Origin: Tahibacter amnicola
GTDB lineage: Bacteria > Pseudomonadota > Gammaproteobacteria > Xanthomonadales > Rhodanobacteraceae
NCBI RefSeq assembly: GCF_025398735.1
Contig: NZ_CP104694.1
Span: 2,319,001 to 2,383,000, forward strand
Direction: 5' to 3'
Length of the DNA stretch: 64,000 bases
Shown here: piece by piece, positions 57,580 through 64,000 of the stretch
Numbering within the stretch: the first letter of the stretch is position 1
How the letters are laid out: every line of letters starts with the position of its first letter
Notes under the pieces: generated by a model
The model's database searches: none
What the model was told of the DNA's origin: nothing
The model's input: the letters and a program-made list of their open reading frames with translations, nothing else
Translations under genes and position numbers: made by a program

Positions 57580-60500
57580 TCAATGCATGAGAGATCCGTC
57601 GGGGCTGTTGCGTCGGGCGGGCGGGTGAATCGGAAGGAACACCGCAAAGCAGCTGCCGTGTCCCGGTTCGCTGACGACCTGGATGGTACCGCCGTGGCGT
57701 TCCACGATACTCCAGGCGACCGACAGGCCCAGCCCGGTTCCCGCACCAACCGGCCGGGTTGAGAAGAATGGCTCGAAGATCCGGCCCAGGTGTGCCGGAT
57801 CGATGCCGACGCCCGTGTCGCACAGGTCCACGCGTACACGGGCGCCGTCGACGCTGGTGCGCACGGTCACGCGGCCGCGTCCGGAAATCGCCTGCAACGC
57901 GTTGACGAGAATGGCCAGGAACACCTGGTTGATCTGGAAGGGGATGGCGGTGATCAGCGGCACATCGCCGAATTCGCGCACCACCTCGACGCGGTCACGA
58001 ATCGCATGTGCCAGGATGTTGAGGGTGCTTTCAAGTCCTGTCCGCACGTCCATCGCCTGCCACTCGGGCATGCCCGGGTGCACGTCGATGCGGGAGAAAT
58101 CCCGCAGGTCGCGGACGATCTGTGCAATGCGCTGCAAACCGTCCTGGGATTCATCGATCAGCTTGGCCGTATCCGCCAGTACGAAGTCCATGTCCAGGTC
58201 GCGTCGCAGCGCCTGCAGATTGCGGTATTCCGGTGTATCGGCGTACTGGGCCTTTTCCAGCGTCGCGTAGGCGGCAAGCAGGGTGGACATGTTCTCGGCG
58301 TAGAGGCGCAGGCTGCCGAGGTTGGCCTGGACGTATCCGATTGGCGTATTGATTTCGTGCGCGACGCCGGCGGCCAGCTGGCCCACCGACGCCATCTTTT
58401 CCGACTGCAGCAGCTGCGTCTGCGTGCCGGCGAGTTTGCGATTGACGGTTTCCAGTTCCACGTTGCGCTGTTGCACGGCGCGTTCGGCCGACAATCGCTC
58501 GTTGATCTCCGTCAGCAGCTGGTCGTTGGCCTGGTTGAGCGCTTCCAGTGCCTCGCTCTGCCGCTGGTGGGCGACGCTCAGCTCGCGCGTGCGGTGTTCG
58601 ACGTGCTCTTCCAGCAGGCGATTACGCCGGTGCAATGCGGCCACGCGCCATTGCACCCCAAGCAGTACGACGAGGACCGCGCTGAGGCCGAGCAGCAGCC
58701 GGAACCACCAGGTCTGCCACCAGGGCGGCAGTACTGTGAACTCAAAGGAACGCGACGGGCCCCAGGCGCCGGCTGGACTGATCCGCGCGGCCACTTCCAG
58801 GCGATAGTCGCCCGCTGGCAGTGCGGGATAGCGCACATCGCGGTTATCACTGACATGGGGGTCTTCTTCCAGACCATGCAGGCGCACGCGGTACTGCAAG
58901 GTACCGTCGCGCACGAAGCTGGGCGCCGCGAATCGCGCTTCGAAATGGCTCTGCGTGGCCGGAACGCGCACGGGCGCGCCGCCAGGCGTGATCGGCGAGG
59001 TGCCCAGCCGCAGTCCGACGAAAACGGGCGGTGGCGCGACGGCCACCGGCAGCTTCGCATGTGCCGACCCGTCAAAGCGGGCCAGCCCGGCGGACGTGCC
59101 GATCCAGACATCGCCGTTGGGTTCGGCCAGGAAGGCCATCGCGGCGCAGTCCTCGCCGGGCATGCCTTCGGCGATGCCGAAATGCTCGGTGCCGTAGGGG
59201 CTGACCAGGTCGATGCCTTCGCCACCGCCGAACCACAGGCGACGGTGCGCGTCCTCGCCGACGATAAAGATCTTGTCGGGAGTGTGCGTCGTATCCGAAG
59301 CGAAGTGGCGCAGCATTTTCAAGCTACCTGATTCGTAGCGCGCCTCGGCCGCGCCCACCGGATCGAAGTAGGCAAAGAGCAGGTTTCCATTGCCCAAGGC
59401 CCTGACGTAGGCCACGTGATCCCGCCGCAGCCCGTCTGCCCGCGTGAATCGGTGCCAGGTGCCCTCATGACGCACGGCCAGGCCGAACTGGCCGGCTGCC
59501 CAGAGGCGTCCCGCCGCGTCGCGGTGCAGATCGCTGATGTATTCCTTGTTGTTGCCGCCGGGAAGCGCGACCTGGCGGAACTGCGGCGTACCTGTCCGCG
59601 TGTCGGCGCTGAATAGCCCGGCGCCGTCGGTGCTGGCCCACAGGACTCCCTCGTCATCGAGCACCAGGCGGAAGATCCGCTTGGCGGGCGCTTCGGGACT
59701 CAGTGGTATTCGCTCCACGGGCCCATCCGGCGGTCGGAAGCGGATCACTTCGTTAGCCGGAATGCCCGCCATGTAGAACGTTCCATCCGGCGCTTCCAAC
59801 AATGAACGGATGGCATTGGCGCGGGTATCGGTGACAGTGATCCACTGGCGACCATCGAACCGCGCCAGCCCGTGCGCCGTGCCGATCCAGAGCGTGTCGT
59901 TGCGGTCGCGCAGGATTTGCCAGACCACGTTGTCGGGCAATCCGTCGGACTTGGTATAACTTTGCACGACGCCGCGCCCGGCGATGCGCAACAGGCCCAG
60001 TGCCCCGATCCAGACCGACCCCTCGCGATCCTGCAGCACGGTGCGGGCCCAGTTGGTCGGCAACCCATGCGCTTCGTCGATGACGTTCCAGCGATCGTGA
60101 TCGAAATGGGCGATGCCCTGGCCGGTCGGAATCCAGAAATCGCCATGGTTTCCCGGTGAAAAGTAGCCACTGTTGCTGAAAAGGGGAATAGGCGCTTTTT
60201 GCGGCTCGAAACGGGCGCCCGGATGGGAGAGCATCCAGATGCTGCGAGAGGTGCGGGCCCAGGTGCGGCCGGCATCGTCTTCGAACAGGCCGTCGATGCG
60301 TTCGAGCGCGTGTTCGGGTGGTGCTTCGTAGCTGATCCAGCGACCTTCTTTCCAGGCCAGGACGCGCGCCGAATTGTTCCACCATCCAGCCCATATCGTG
60401 CCGCTGCGGGCTCCCGACCATAATGCCGTCGCTTCGCCCGCCGGCCACCCGGTTGCGCGGCGGAAAGCCGTCTGCGCCACGCCGTGGGTGAGTCCCTCGG

Positions 60501-60993
60501 CGGTCGCAATCCACAGCCCCTCGCTGTTGGCCGCCAGATCATTCACCTGCATGCCGGTGACCCCGGGCACGTCGTTGATGGCGCTGAATCCGCTGCCGTT
60601 CCACTGCGCCAGGCCCGCATGCGTGCCGACCCACAGCAGGCCGCTGGTGTCGATCTTCAGGGCGTCCACCTGTGAGGAGGGAAGTCCCTCGCGGATGCCG
60701 TAGGCATCGAAGCGGTGGCCGTCGTAGCGATACAGCCCGTTCTCCGTGCCGACCCACAGAAAGCCAGCCGCGTCCTGCACCAGTTGCACGACACCGGGAT
60801 TGGCCAACCCCTGGGAAGAACCGTAAGTGCGGAAGCTCAATCGCCCCTCGGGTGTACGCCTCGATGCCTCCGCCGTTGTCGCTGGCGCGTGCGACAGCGC
60901 CAGCAGGAAGCCAAGGGCCACAGCGCAAGCCCGCAAAGCCCGGCGAGGACGGAACCGCTCCCACTGGGGGTTCCGCTGGGACTGGCCAGTCAC
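57580..60993 (-). CDS. Beta-propeller (Reg_prop/Y_Y_Y) sensor histidine kinase
   Basis: 1137 residues from a GTG with a perfect AGGAGG 8 bases upstream; the frame upstream is not signal-like. Signal or anchor segment at about 22-42. A two-component-regulator propeller (about 50-690) is built of repeats such as GFLWVGTENGLYRYDG, GLLWVGTHAGLAQWNG and GDVWIGTSAGLARFDG. A Y_Y_Y domain (about 690-770), one membrane segment (about 775-795) and a coiled coil follow. The kinase part has MASVGQLAAGVAHEINTPIGYVQ (phospho-His879) and an HATPase with DTGVGIDP and GTGLGLSVAWSIVE. There is no receiver or DNA-binding domain and no response regulator next door, so it is an orphan kinase. Such propellers often sense polysaccharides. 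Confidence 0.92.
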   Translation of the reverse strand: MTGQSQRNPQWERFRPRRALRACAVALGFLLALSHAPATTAEASRRTPEGRLSFRTYGSSQGLANPGVVQLVQDAAGFLWVGTENGLYRYDGHRFDAYGIREGLPSSQVDALKIDTSGLLWVGTHAGLAQWNGSGFSAINDVPGVTGMQVNDLAANSEGLWIATAEGLTHGVAQTAFRRATGWPAGEATALWSGARSGTIWAGWWNNSARVLAWKEGRWISYEAPPEHALERIDGLFEDDAGRTWARTSRSIWMLSHPGARFEPQKAPIPLFSNSGYFSPGNHGDFWIPTGQGIAHFDHDRWNVIDEAHGLPTNWARTVLQDREGSVWIGALGLLRIAGRGVVQSYTKSDGLPDNVVWQILRDRNDTLWIGTAHGLARFDGRQWITVTDTRANAIRSLLEAPDGTFYMAGIPANEVIRFRPPDGPVERIPLSPEAPAKRIFRLVLDDEGVLWASTDGAGLFSADTRTGTPQFRQVALPGGNNKEYISDLHRDAAGRLWAAGQFGLAVRHEGTWHRFTRADGLRRDHVAYVRALGNGNLLFAYFDPVGAAEARYESGSLKMLRHFASDTTHTPDKIFIVGEDAHRRLWFGGGEGIDLVSPYGTEHFGIAEGMPGEDCAAMAFLAEPNGDVWIGTSAGLARFDGSAHAKLPVAVAPPPVFVGLRLGTSPITPGGAPVRVPATQSHFEARFAAPSFVRDGTLQYRVRLHGLEEDPHVSDNRDVRYPALPAGDYRLEVAARISPAGAWGPSRSFEFTVLPPWWQTWWFRLLLGLSAVLVVLLGVQWRVAALHRRNRLLEEHVEHRTRELSVAHQRQSEALEALNQANDQLLTEINERLSAERAVQQRNVELETVNRKLAGTQTQLLQSEKMASVGQLAAGVAHEINTPIGYVQANLGSLRLYAENMSTLLAAYATLEKAQYADTPEYRNLQALRRDLDMDFVLADTAKLIDESQDGLQRIAQIVRDLRDFSRIDVHPGMPEWQAMDVRTGLESTLNILAHAIRDRVEVVREFGDVPLITAIPFQINQVFLAILVNALQAISGRGRVTVRTSVDGARVRVDLCDTGVGIDPAHLGRIFEPFFSTRPVGAGTGLGLSVAWSIVERHGGTIQVVSEPGHGSCFAVFLPIHPPARRNSPDGSLMH

Positions 60994-61197
60994 CGTAACC
61001 GCCTCCTGTTGCGCGGGTGGCTGCCAGCGCAGAGCGCGCACGTCCCGGCACGACGAGTGTACCCGCCGCCGGCCGGGGCGTACCACGGCGCTGCAAAGCG
61101 TCACAGATTCCGCGACGGCACCGGCCCCGTCAGGTGTAGCGGCCACGCCTGGCCGATGGCGCACCCGACCGCGGATGGCAGCAAGGTGGGCGAGCTG

Positions 61198-61806
61198 CTA
61201 ACGGCAGGCAATCGGGTTGCCCTGCGCGTCGTAGCAGGTGCCGGAGTGGTTGACGCCGTCGCCCTTCTTCACGCTCGTCTCGCCCTGGTAGCTGTTGCCG
61301 CCGGCTCCTGTGGCGGTAGTGGTGTGGCGCGCGCCCTGGCCACTTGCGTAGGTGGAATCACCGGCATAGGTACCGCCGCTTGCCCCTTGCGCGCGCGTGG
61401 AGCGTGCGCCGGTGACGCTACCGTCGGCGTTGCGGTTGAAGCCGCCGGCCGTCGCGCCACTGCCGCCATTCGGGCCTTGCGCGGCGGCGCCGGAACGGTG
61501 CGCGACGGTGCCGTCGTCTGTGACGGTCGTGGCGCCGGCGCGTGCCGCACGGCCGCCACCGGGACCGCGTACCGCACCAGCGCTGCCGGCAACGGCGTTG
61601 CCCTGGCCGTCAGTGGCAACACCACGCGCGCCGGCTCCCGCTGCGCCGTTCGGGCCGCGTGCTGCGCCCGCGCTGCCGGCCGTGACGCCGCCGGAGCTGT
61701 TCGCCTGGGCGCCGCGCGCCTTTACGCGACCCGCAGCGTCAGCATCAGACACGCCGATCACCAACGTGGACAGCACGACGAGGGCAAGTGCGGGGAACGT
61801 TCGCAT
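61198..61806 (-). CDS. Exported glycine/alanine-rich repeat protein
   Basis: 202 residues from an ATG with GGAG about 8 bases upstream. Signal peptide to about residue 24 (…GVSDADA). The mature protein is low-complexity Gly/Ala/Arg/Thr with imperfect repeats of roughly 30-37 residues. Each has an A-R/Q-G-P-N/G-G unit (GAARGPNGAAG, GAVRGPGGGRA, GAAAQGPNGGSG) followed by a short turn such as TDGQGNAV, TDDGTVAH or NADGSVTG. The end has SGTCYDAQGNPIACR with two cysteines. No family recognised. Possibly a surface or matrix protein; its position next to a sensor kinase may be chance. Confidence 0.72.
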   Translation of the reverse strand: MRTFPALALVVLSTLVIGVSDADAAGRVKARGAQANSSGGVTAGSAGAARGPNGAAGAGARGVATDGQGNAVAGSAGAVRGPGGGRAARAGATTVTDDGTVAHRSGAAAQGPNGGSGATAGGFNRNADGSVTGARSTRAQGASGGTYAGDSTYASGQGARHTTTATGAGGNSYQGETSVKKGDGVNHSGTCYDAQGNPIACR

Positions 61807-62131
61807 GGGAGGTGCTCCGTTGTATAAAAAGTAAAAGTGGAAAAGAGTGGCGGGTGCGGTGCACGCCGCAGATGGCCTCATGCATGCGGCATGCCTTGGT
61901 CAATGGCTGGGAAAATCGAGAAATTTCAGGTCGTTGCCGTGCACACACCGGTACGTCGCCCGGGCCGCGTCAAAGAATTGGTGCGCCGTCGACGGGCTGT
62001 CGGCGCCCGGGGCGGAGCCGGCGAGTGCTGGCATGTGAGCGCAAGGTTTGGCACAGTCCGCGCCTTATCCGTTCCGGCATCAAACTCGCAGGACGGAAGA
62101 TTCATTGCCATCACGCCTGCGGAGTTCCGAC
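61807..62131. other. 325-base divergent intergenic region
   Basis: Lies between the glycine-rich protein (minus) and the membrane protein (plus). The first 50 bases are AT-rich (the leader of the glycine-rich gene, with TATA-like TTTTTATAC on the minus strand). The remainder is GC-rich. Open frames here lack family features. Confidence 0.5.
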
Positions 62132-62713
62132 GTGGACGACAATCACTATCGTGTTCCCGAGTCCCGTCTGGGCGACAGTCCGGACGAATCCGAGGCGTTC
62201 TACGTCGTTGCGCCGTACAAGTTCTGGATGCTGGCGGTTCTGACGATGGGCTTGTATGTGCCGTATTGGTTCTACCGCAACTGGGCGGCGTATCGTGATT
62301 CGGCGCGCGCCAATGTGTGGCCGGTTCCCCGGGCCTTGTTCTCGGTGTTTTTCACGCATTCGCTGTTCGCCCATATCGACAGCCGGGTGCGCCAGCAGAG
62401 CCCGGCCTTTGCCTGGTCGGCCTCGAACATGGCGTGGGCCTACGTCGTCGCTGCCATTGCGGCCAATCTCCTCGCCCGTGCGGCGGGCGAGGAGGTCAGC
62501 TTCATGATCTTGTCGCTGGTACTGACGGTCGGCATGTGCATTCCATTGTCCCGTGCGCAGGATGCAATCAACGCCGCACACGGCGATCCCGCCGGCAGCA
62601 GCAACAAGACCCTGACGGCAGCCAACTGGTTCTGGCTCGTCATTGGCGCCTTGCTCTGGTCGCTGACGCTGCTCGGAATCTTCTACCAGTTCTATCCCGC
62701 GCCGACGGAATAA
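62132..62713 (+). CDS. Integral membrane protein of unknown function
   Basis: 193 residues from a GTG with GGAG 7 bases upstream; the upstream part of the frame is not protein-like. About four membrane segments: FWMLAVLTMGLYVPYWFYRNW (about 35-55), AWAYVVAAIAANLLA, FMILSLVLTVGMCIPL and FWLVIGALLWSLTLLGIFYQF. The first, with its PYKFW…YVPYWFY pattern and following Arg-rich loop, resembles DUF4234-like small membrane proteins. The role is unknown. It stands alone with a strong hairpin after it. Confidence 0.7.
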   Translation: MDDNHYRVPESRLGDSPDESEAFYVVAPYKFWMLAVLTMGLYVPYWFYRNWAAYRDSARANVWPVPRALFSVFFTHSLFAHIDSRVRQQSPAFAWSASNMAWAYVVAAIAANLLARAAGEEVSFMILSLVLTVGMCIPLSRAQDAINAAHGDPAGSSNKTLTAANWFWLVIGALLWSLTLLGIFYQFYPAPTE

Positions 62714-62760
62714 GACCGCTCCCTGATCAGCCAGGTTGCCAGGGCAATGGCGTGCGCCCT

Positions 62761-62788
62761 GCTGCGGGCGCGTTCCCGCGCCCGCAGC
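62761..62788 (+). terminator. Terminator-like hairpin
   Basis: GCTGCGGGCGCG-TTCC-CGCGCCCGCAGC, a perfect 12-bp stem with a 4-nt loop, 47 bases after the membrane protein's stop. No T run. Confidence 0.6.
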
Positions 62789-63078
62789 ATTCACCGTGAC
62801 GGCCGCAGGTTCGAATGCGGGTGGTGCTCACCTGTCTTCTACGACGAACCCCGTGCGGCGGTGCGATTGCGACGGCAACGGCCGGGTTCGCCTGCCGTTG
62901 GCACCGATACTGCTCTAGGTATCCCGCCGGAACGGAATTTGAGCATCAAGTAGCGGATTCTAAAGACCTTCTTTCCGGCACTACACCGACAGCACGACGG
63001 AAAGCCGACGTCGGCGCGTCAAGGAAACGTAGACGCGACGACAAAGCGGCGTGAACCAGGCAGGCAAGGGGGATTCCC
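62789..63078. other. 290-base noncoding region
   Basis: Upstream of the next gene. It has a tRNA-like GGTTCGAAT at 62808-62816 without the rest of a tRNA, and AT-richer sequence from about 62920, where the promoter of the next gene is likely. No gene is supported. Confidence 0.45.
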
Positions 63079-63621
63079 ATGAACGAGAACGCTATACCGG
63101 TCAAAACCCTCGAAGGGCAGCGGGAAGTCACAGCGCGGCGCTACAACCTGCCGGCGCGGACACGGGCAGTGCTGATTTCGATCCAGGGCAGCCTCGCCGT
63201 GCACGACATCCGCGACCAGTTCCGCGGACTTGGTGATGTCGACAAAATGCTGCGTGAGCTGGAGGCGGCGGGCCTGGTGCGCATGAGTGAAGGCGCCGAG
63301 GCCGCGCGTTCAACCATGGAGAAAGTGGACCAGCTGGCAGGCCCCGGGCCCTCGCCGCTCGTACTGGCCAAGCAGTTCATGCGGACGACCGCGCTGGCCG
63401 CAGCCGGTGTTCGCGCCATGTTCTTCGTCTGGGCGCTGGACCGGCGTGAATCGCGCAGTGAACTGGAACAGCTTCTGGCACGGTTCCATCGCCTCCTGAG
63501 CAAGTCCAGGGGTGAGGCATTCGCGGGCGTCATGGTGCGGCGGGTGGACTACCTGCTGCTGCGTGCGCAGGCGCAAACGCGCAACGAACCGATCGTTCTG
63601 GGTCGCCAGCTGGCGCATTGA
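63079..63621 (+). CDS. Cytoplasmic protein with winged-helix-like N-terminus
   Basis: 180 residues; AGGGGG lies 9 bases before the ATG. No signal peptide or membrane segment. Residues about 15-75 (YNLPARTRAVLISIQGSLAVHDIRDQFRGLGDVDKMLRELEAAGLVRM) have the pattern of a winged-helix domain, as in small response-type regulators that ask whether a setting applies to the cell. A helical C-terminal part (about 90-165) follows, rich in Arg/Glu/Leu. DNA binding is possible but not shown. Not recognised as a named family. Confidence 0.65.
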   Translation: MNENAIPVKTLEGQREVTARRYNLPARTRAVLISIQGSLAVHDIRDQFRGLGDVDKMLRELEAAGLVRMSEGAEAARSTMEKVDQLAGPGPSPLVLAKQFMRTTALAAAGVRAMFFVWALDRRESRSELEQLLARFHRLLSKSRGEAFAGVMVRRVDYLLLRAQAQTRNEPIVLGRQLAH

Positions 63622-63685
63622 GGCTTCAGGCGCGACGATGACTCTCCGTCGGCGCACGATTTCACCGCATCCGGGTCGCTGATTT

Positions 63686-63701
63686 CGGGCCTCGCGGCCC
63701 G
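63686..63701 (+). terminator. Weak hairpin after the preceding gene
   Basis: CGGGCC-TCGC-GGCCCG, a 6-bp stem, 64 bases after the stop, followed by GGTGCGTCTTCTCC. Weak support. Confidence 0.3.
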
Positions 63702-63720
63702 GGTGCGTCTTCTCCGAGCG

Positions 63721-63750
63721 AAAGAAAACGAGGGCCCGTTCGGGCCCTCG
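63721..63750 (-). terminator. Rho-independent terminator of the partial gene at the window end
   Basis: CGAGGGCCCG-AA-CGGGCCCTCG on the minus strand, followed by TTTTCTTT. It lies 19 bases after the stop codon of the gene entering from the right edge. Confidence 0.85.
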
Positions 63751-63769
63751 CGAACCTTGCGGGGCAATG

Positions 63770-64000
63770 CTACTGGTTGGTGCGGCCCTGGCACTTCACC
63801 AGGTCCTTGTCCGAGATCGCCCAGGTATGCGACTCAGCGCACAGCTGTACGTTGGTGATCTCGCACTGGTCGCCGTCTTCGTCGACCAGCTTCACGTCGT
63901 ACGAACCGCACGGGATTTGTGTCAATGTGAAACTGTCGCCGCTGCCGACGGTGGTCTTGCCGAGCTGGTCGGTGCCCCAGTGGTTGCTTGAAGCGCGCGA
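63770..64000 (-). CDS. Cys-rich protein, C-terminal part (runs off window)
   Basis: Open on the minus strand from the right edge to a TAG at 63770-63772; 76 residues are visible. It reads SNHWGTDQLG, then GSGDSFTLTQIPCGSYDVKL, VDEDGDQCEITNVQLC and ends KCQGRTNQ. The pattern of short beta strands, an IPCGSYDVKLVDEDGDQC block and five cysteines suggests a small extracytoplasmic beta-sandwich domain with disulfides. The start and any signal peptide are outside the window. I associate this WGxDQLG…YDVKxVDEDGD style with uncharacterised exported proteins of Lysobacterales, from memory only. Confidence 0.6.
   Translation of the reverse strand, partial: SRASSNHWGTDQLGKTTVGSGDSFTLTQIPCGSYDVKLVDEDGDQCEITNVQLCAESHTWAISDKDLVKCQGRTNQ

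Noticed and set aside
62040-62060. TGGCATG…GC resembling a sigma-54 promoter before the membrane protein gene
   Set aside because: The spacing between GG and GC is not 10 bases, and no enhancer-type site is visible.
62801-62830. tRNA-like GGTTCGAAT at 62808-62816
   Set aside because: The T-arm does not close properly, and no acceptor, D or anticodon arm can be found around it; not a tRNA or a clear attachment-site remnant.

Overview
The window is a gene-dense, GC-rich bacterial chromosome segment. It carries about 49 protein genes and one putative leader peptide. I see no rRNA or tRNA gene, insertion sequence, prophage or CRISPR array. Gene content and order point to a gammaproteobacterium of the Lysobacterales (Xanthomonadales), possibly a Rhodanobacteraceae-type genus; this placement is inference. 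The strongest pointers are the arginine cluster built on N-acetylornithine carbamoyltransferase (AOTCase), acetylcitrulline deacetylase and a fused N-acetylglutamate synthase/kinase, together with the maf-rng-yhdP-tldD block typical of gammaproteobacteria.

Layout. 1-2.2 kb: the end of a membrane sensor-like protein, a DUF4442 protein and a CnoX-like thioredoxin. 2.4-8.7 kb: housekeeping run leuS-lptE-holA-nadD-rsfS-rlmH. 8.8-18.9 kb: maf-rng-yhdP-tldD, darP on the opposite strand, pmbA (tldE) and a Zur-type regulator. 19-30 kb: accessory metabolism, with a wax ester synthase/DGAT, a secreted multidomain GH18 chitinase with LacI-type operator palindromes upstream, a GFA-family protein, a flavoprotein, a CASTOR/POLLUX-like channel and a multicopper oxidase. 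29.6-32.6 kb: a minus-strand set of small envelope proteins (OmpA-like, DUF4398, EF-hand, basic membrane protein, PDZ lipoprotein). 32.7-44.3 kb: serS, folE2, a TonB-dependent receptor, an M23 peptidase overlapping a dihydroorotase-family gene, yidD, dksA, sufE and cysS. 45-54.8 kb: an arginine/proline operon argF'-argG-argE'-argAB-argC-argH-proB-proA. 54.9-64 kb: an exported protein, a long-chain acyl-CoA dehydrogenase, a large beta-propeller sensor kinase, a glycine-rich exported protein and several unknowns, ending in a partial exported protein.

The most notable element lies ahead of the arginine operon (about 45.1-45.33 kb). A promoter-like sequence is followed by a 34-codon reading frame with a good ribosome site and three arginine codons within four positions. 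Mutually exclusive RNA pairings follow (segments 1:2, 2:3 and 3:4), and 3:4 is a textbook rho-independent terminator just before argF'. This is the complete architecture of a ribosome-mediated arginine attenuator.

Other points of interest are long histone-H1-like Lys/Ala tails on RsfS and DksA, a DksA zinc site reduced to two cysteines, and an operator pair that may place the chitinase under a GlcNAc-type LacI regulator. In addition, rng has its own promoter and a 5' UTR hairpin, and the dihydroorotase has Gln in place of the first metal-binding His.
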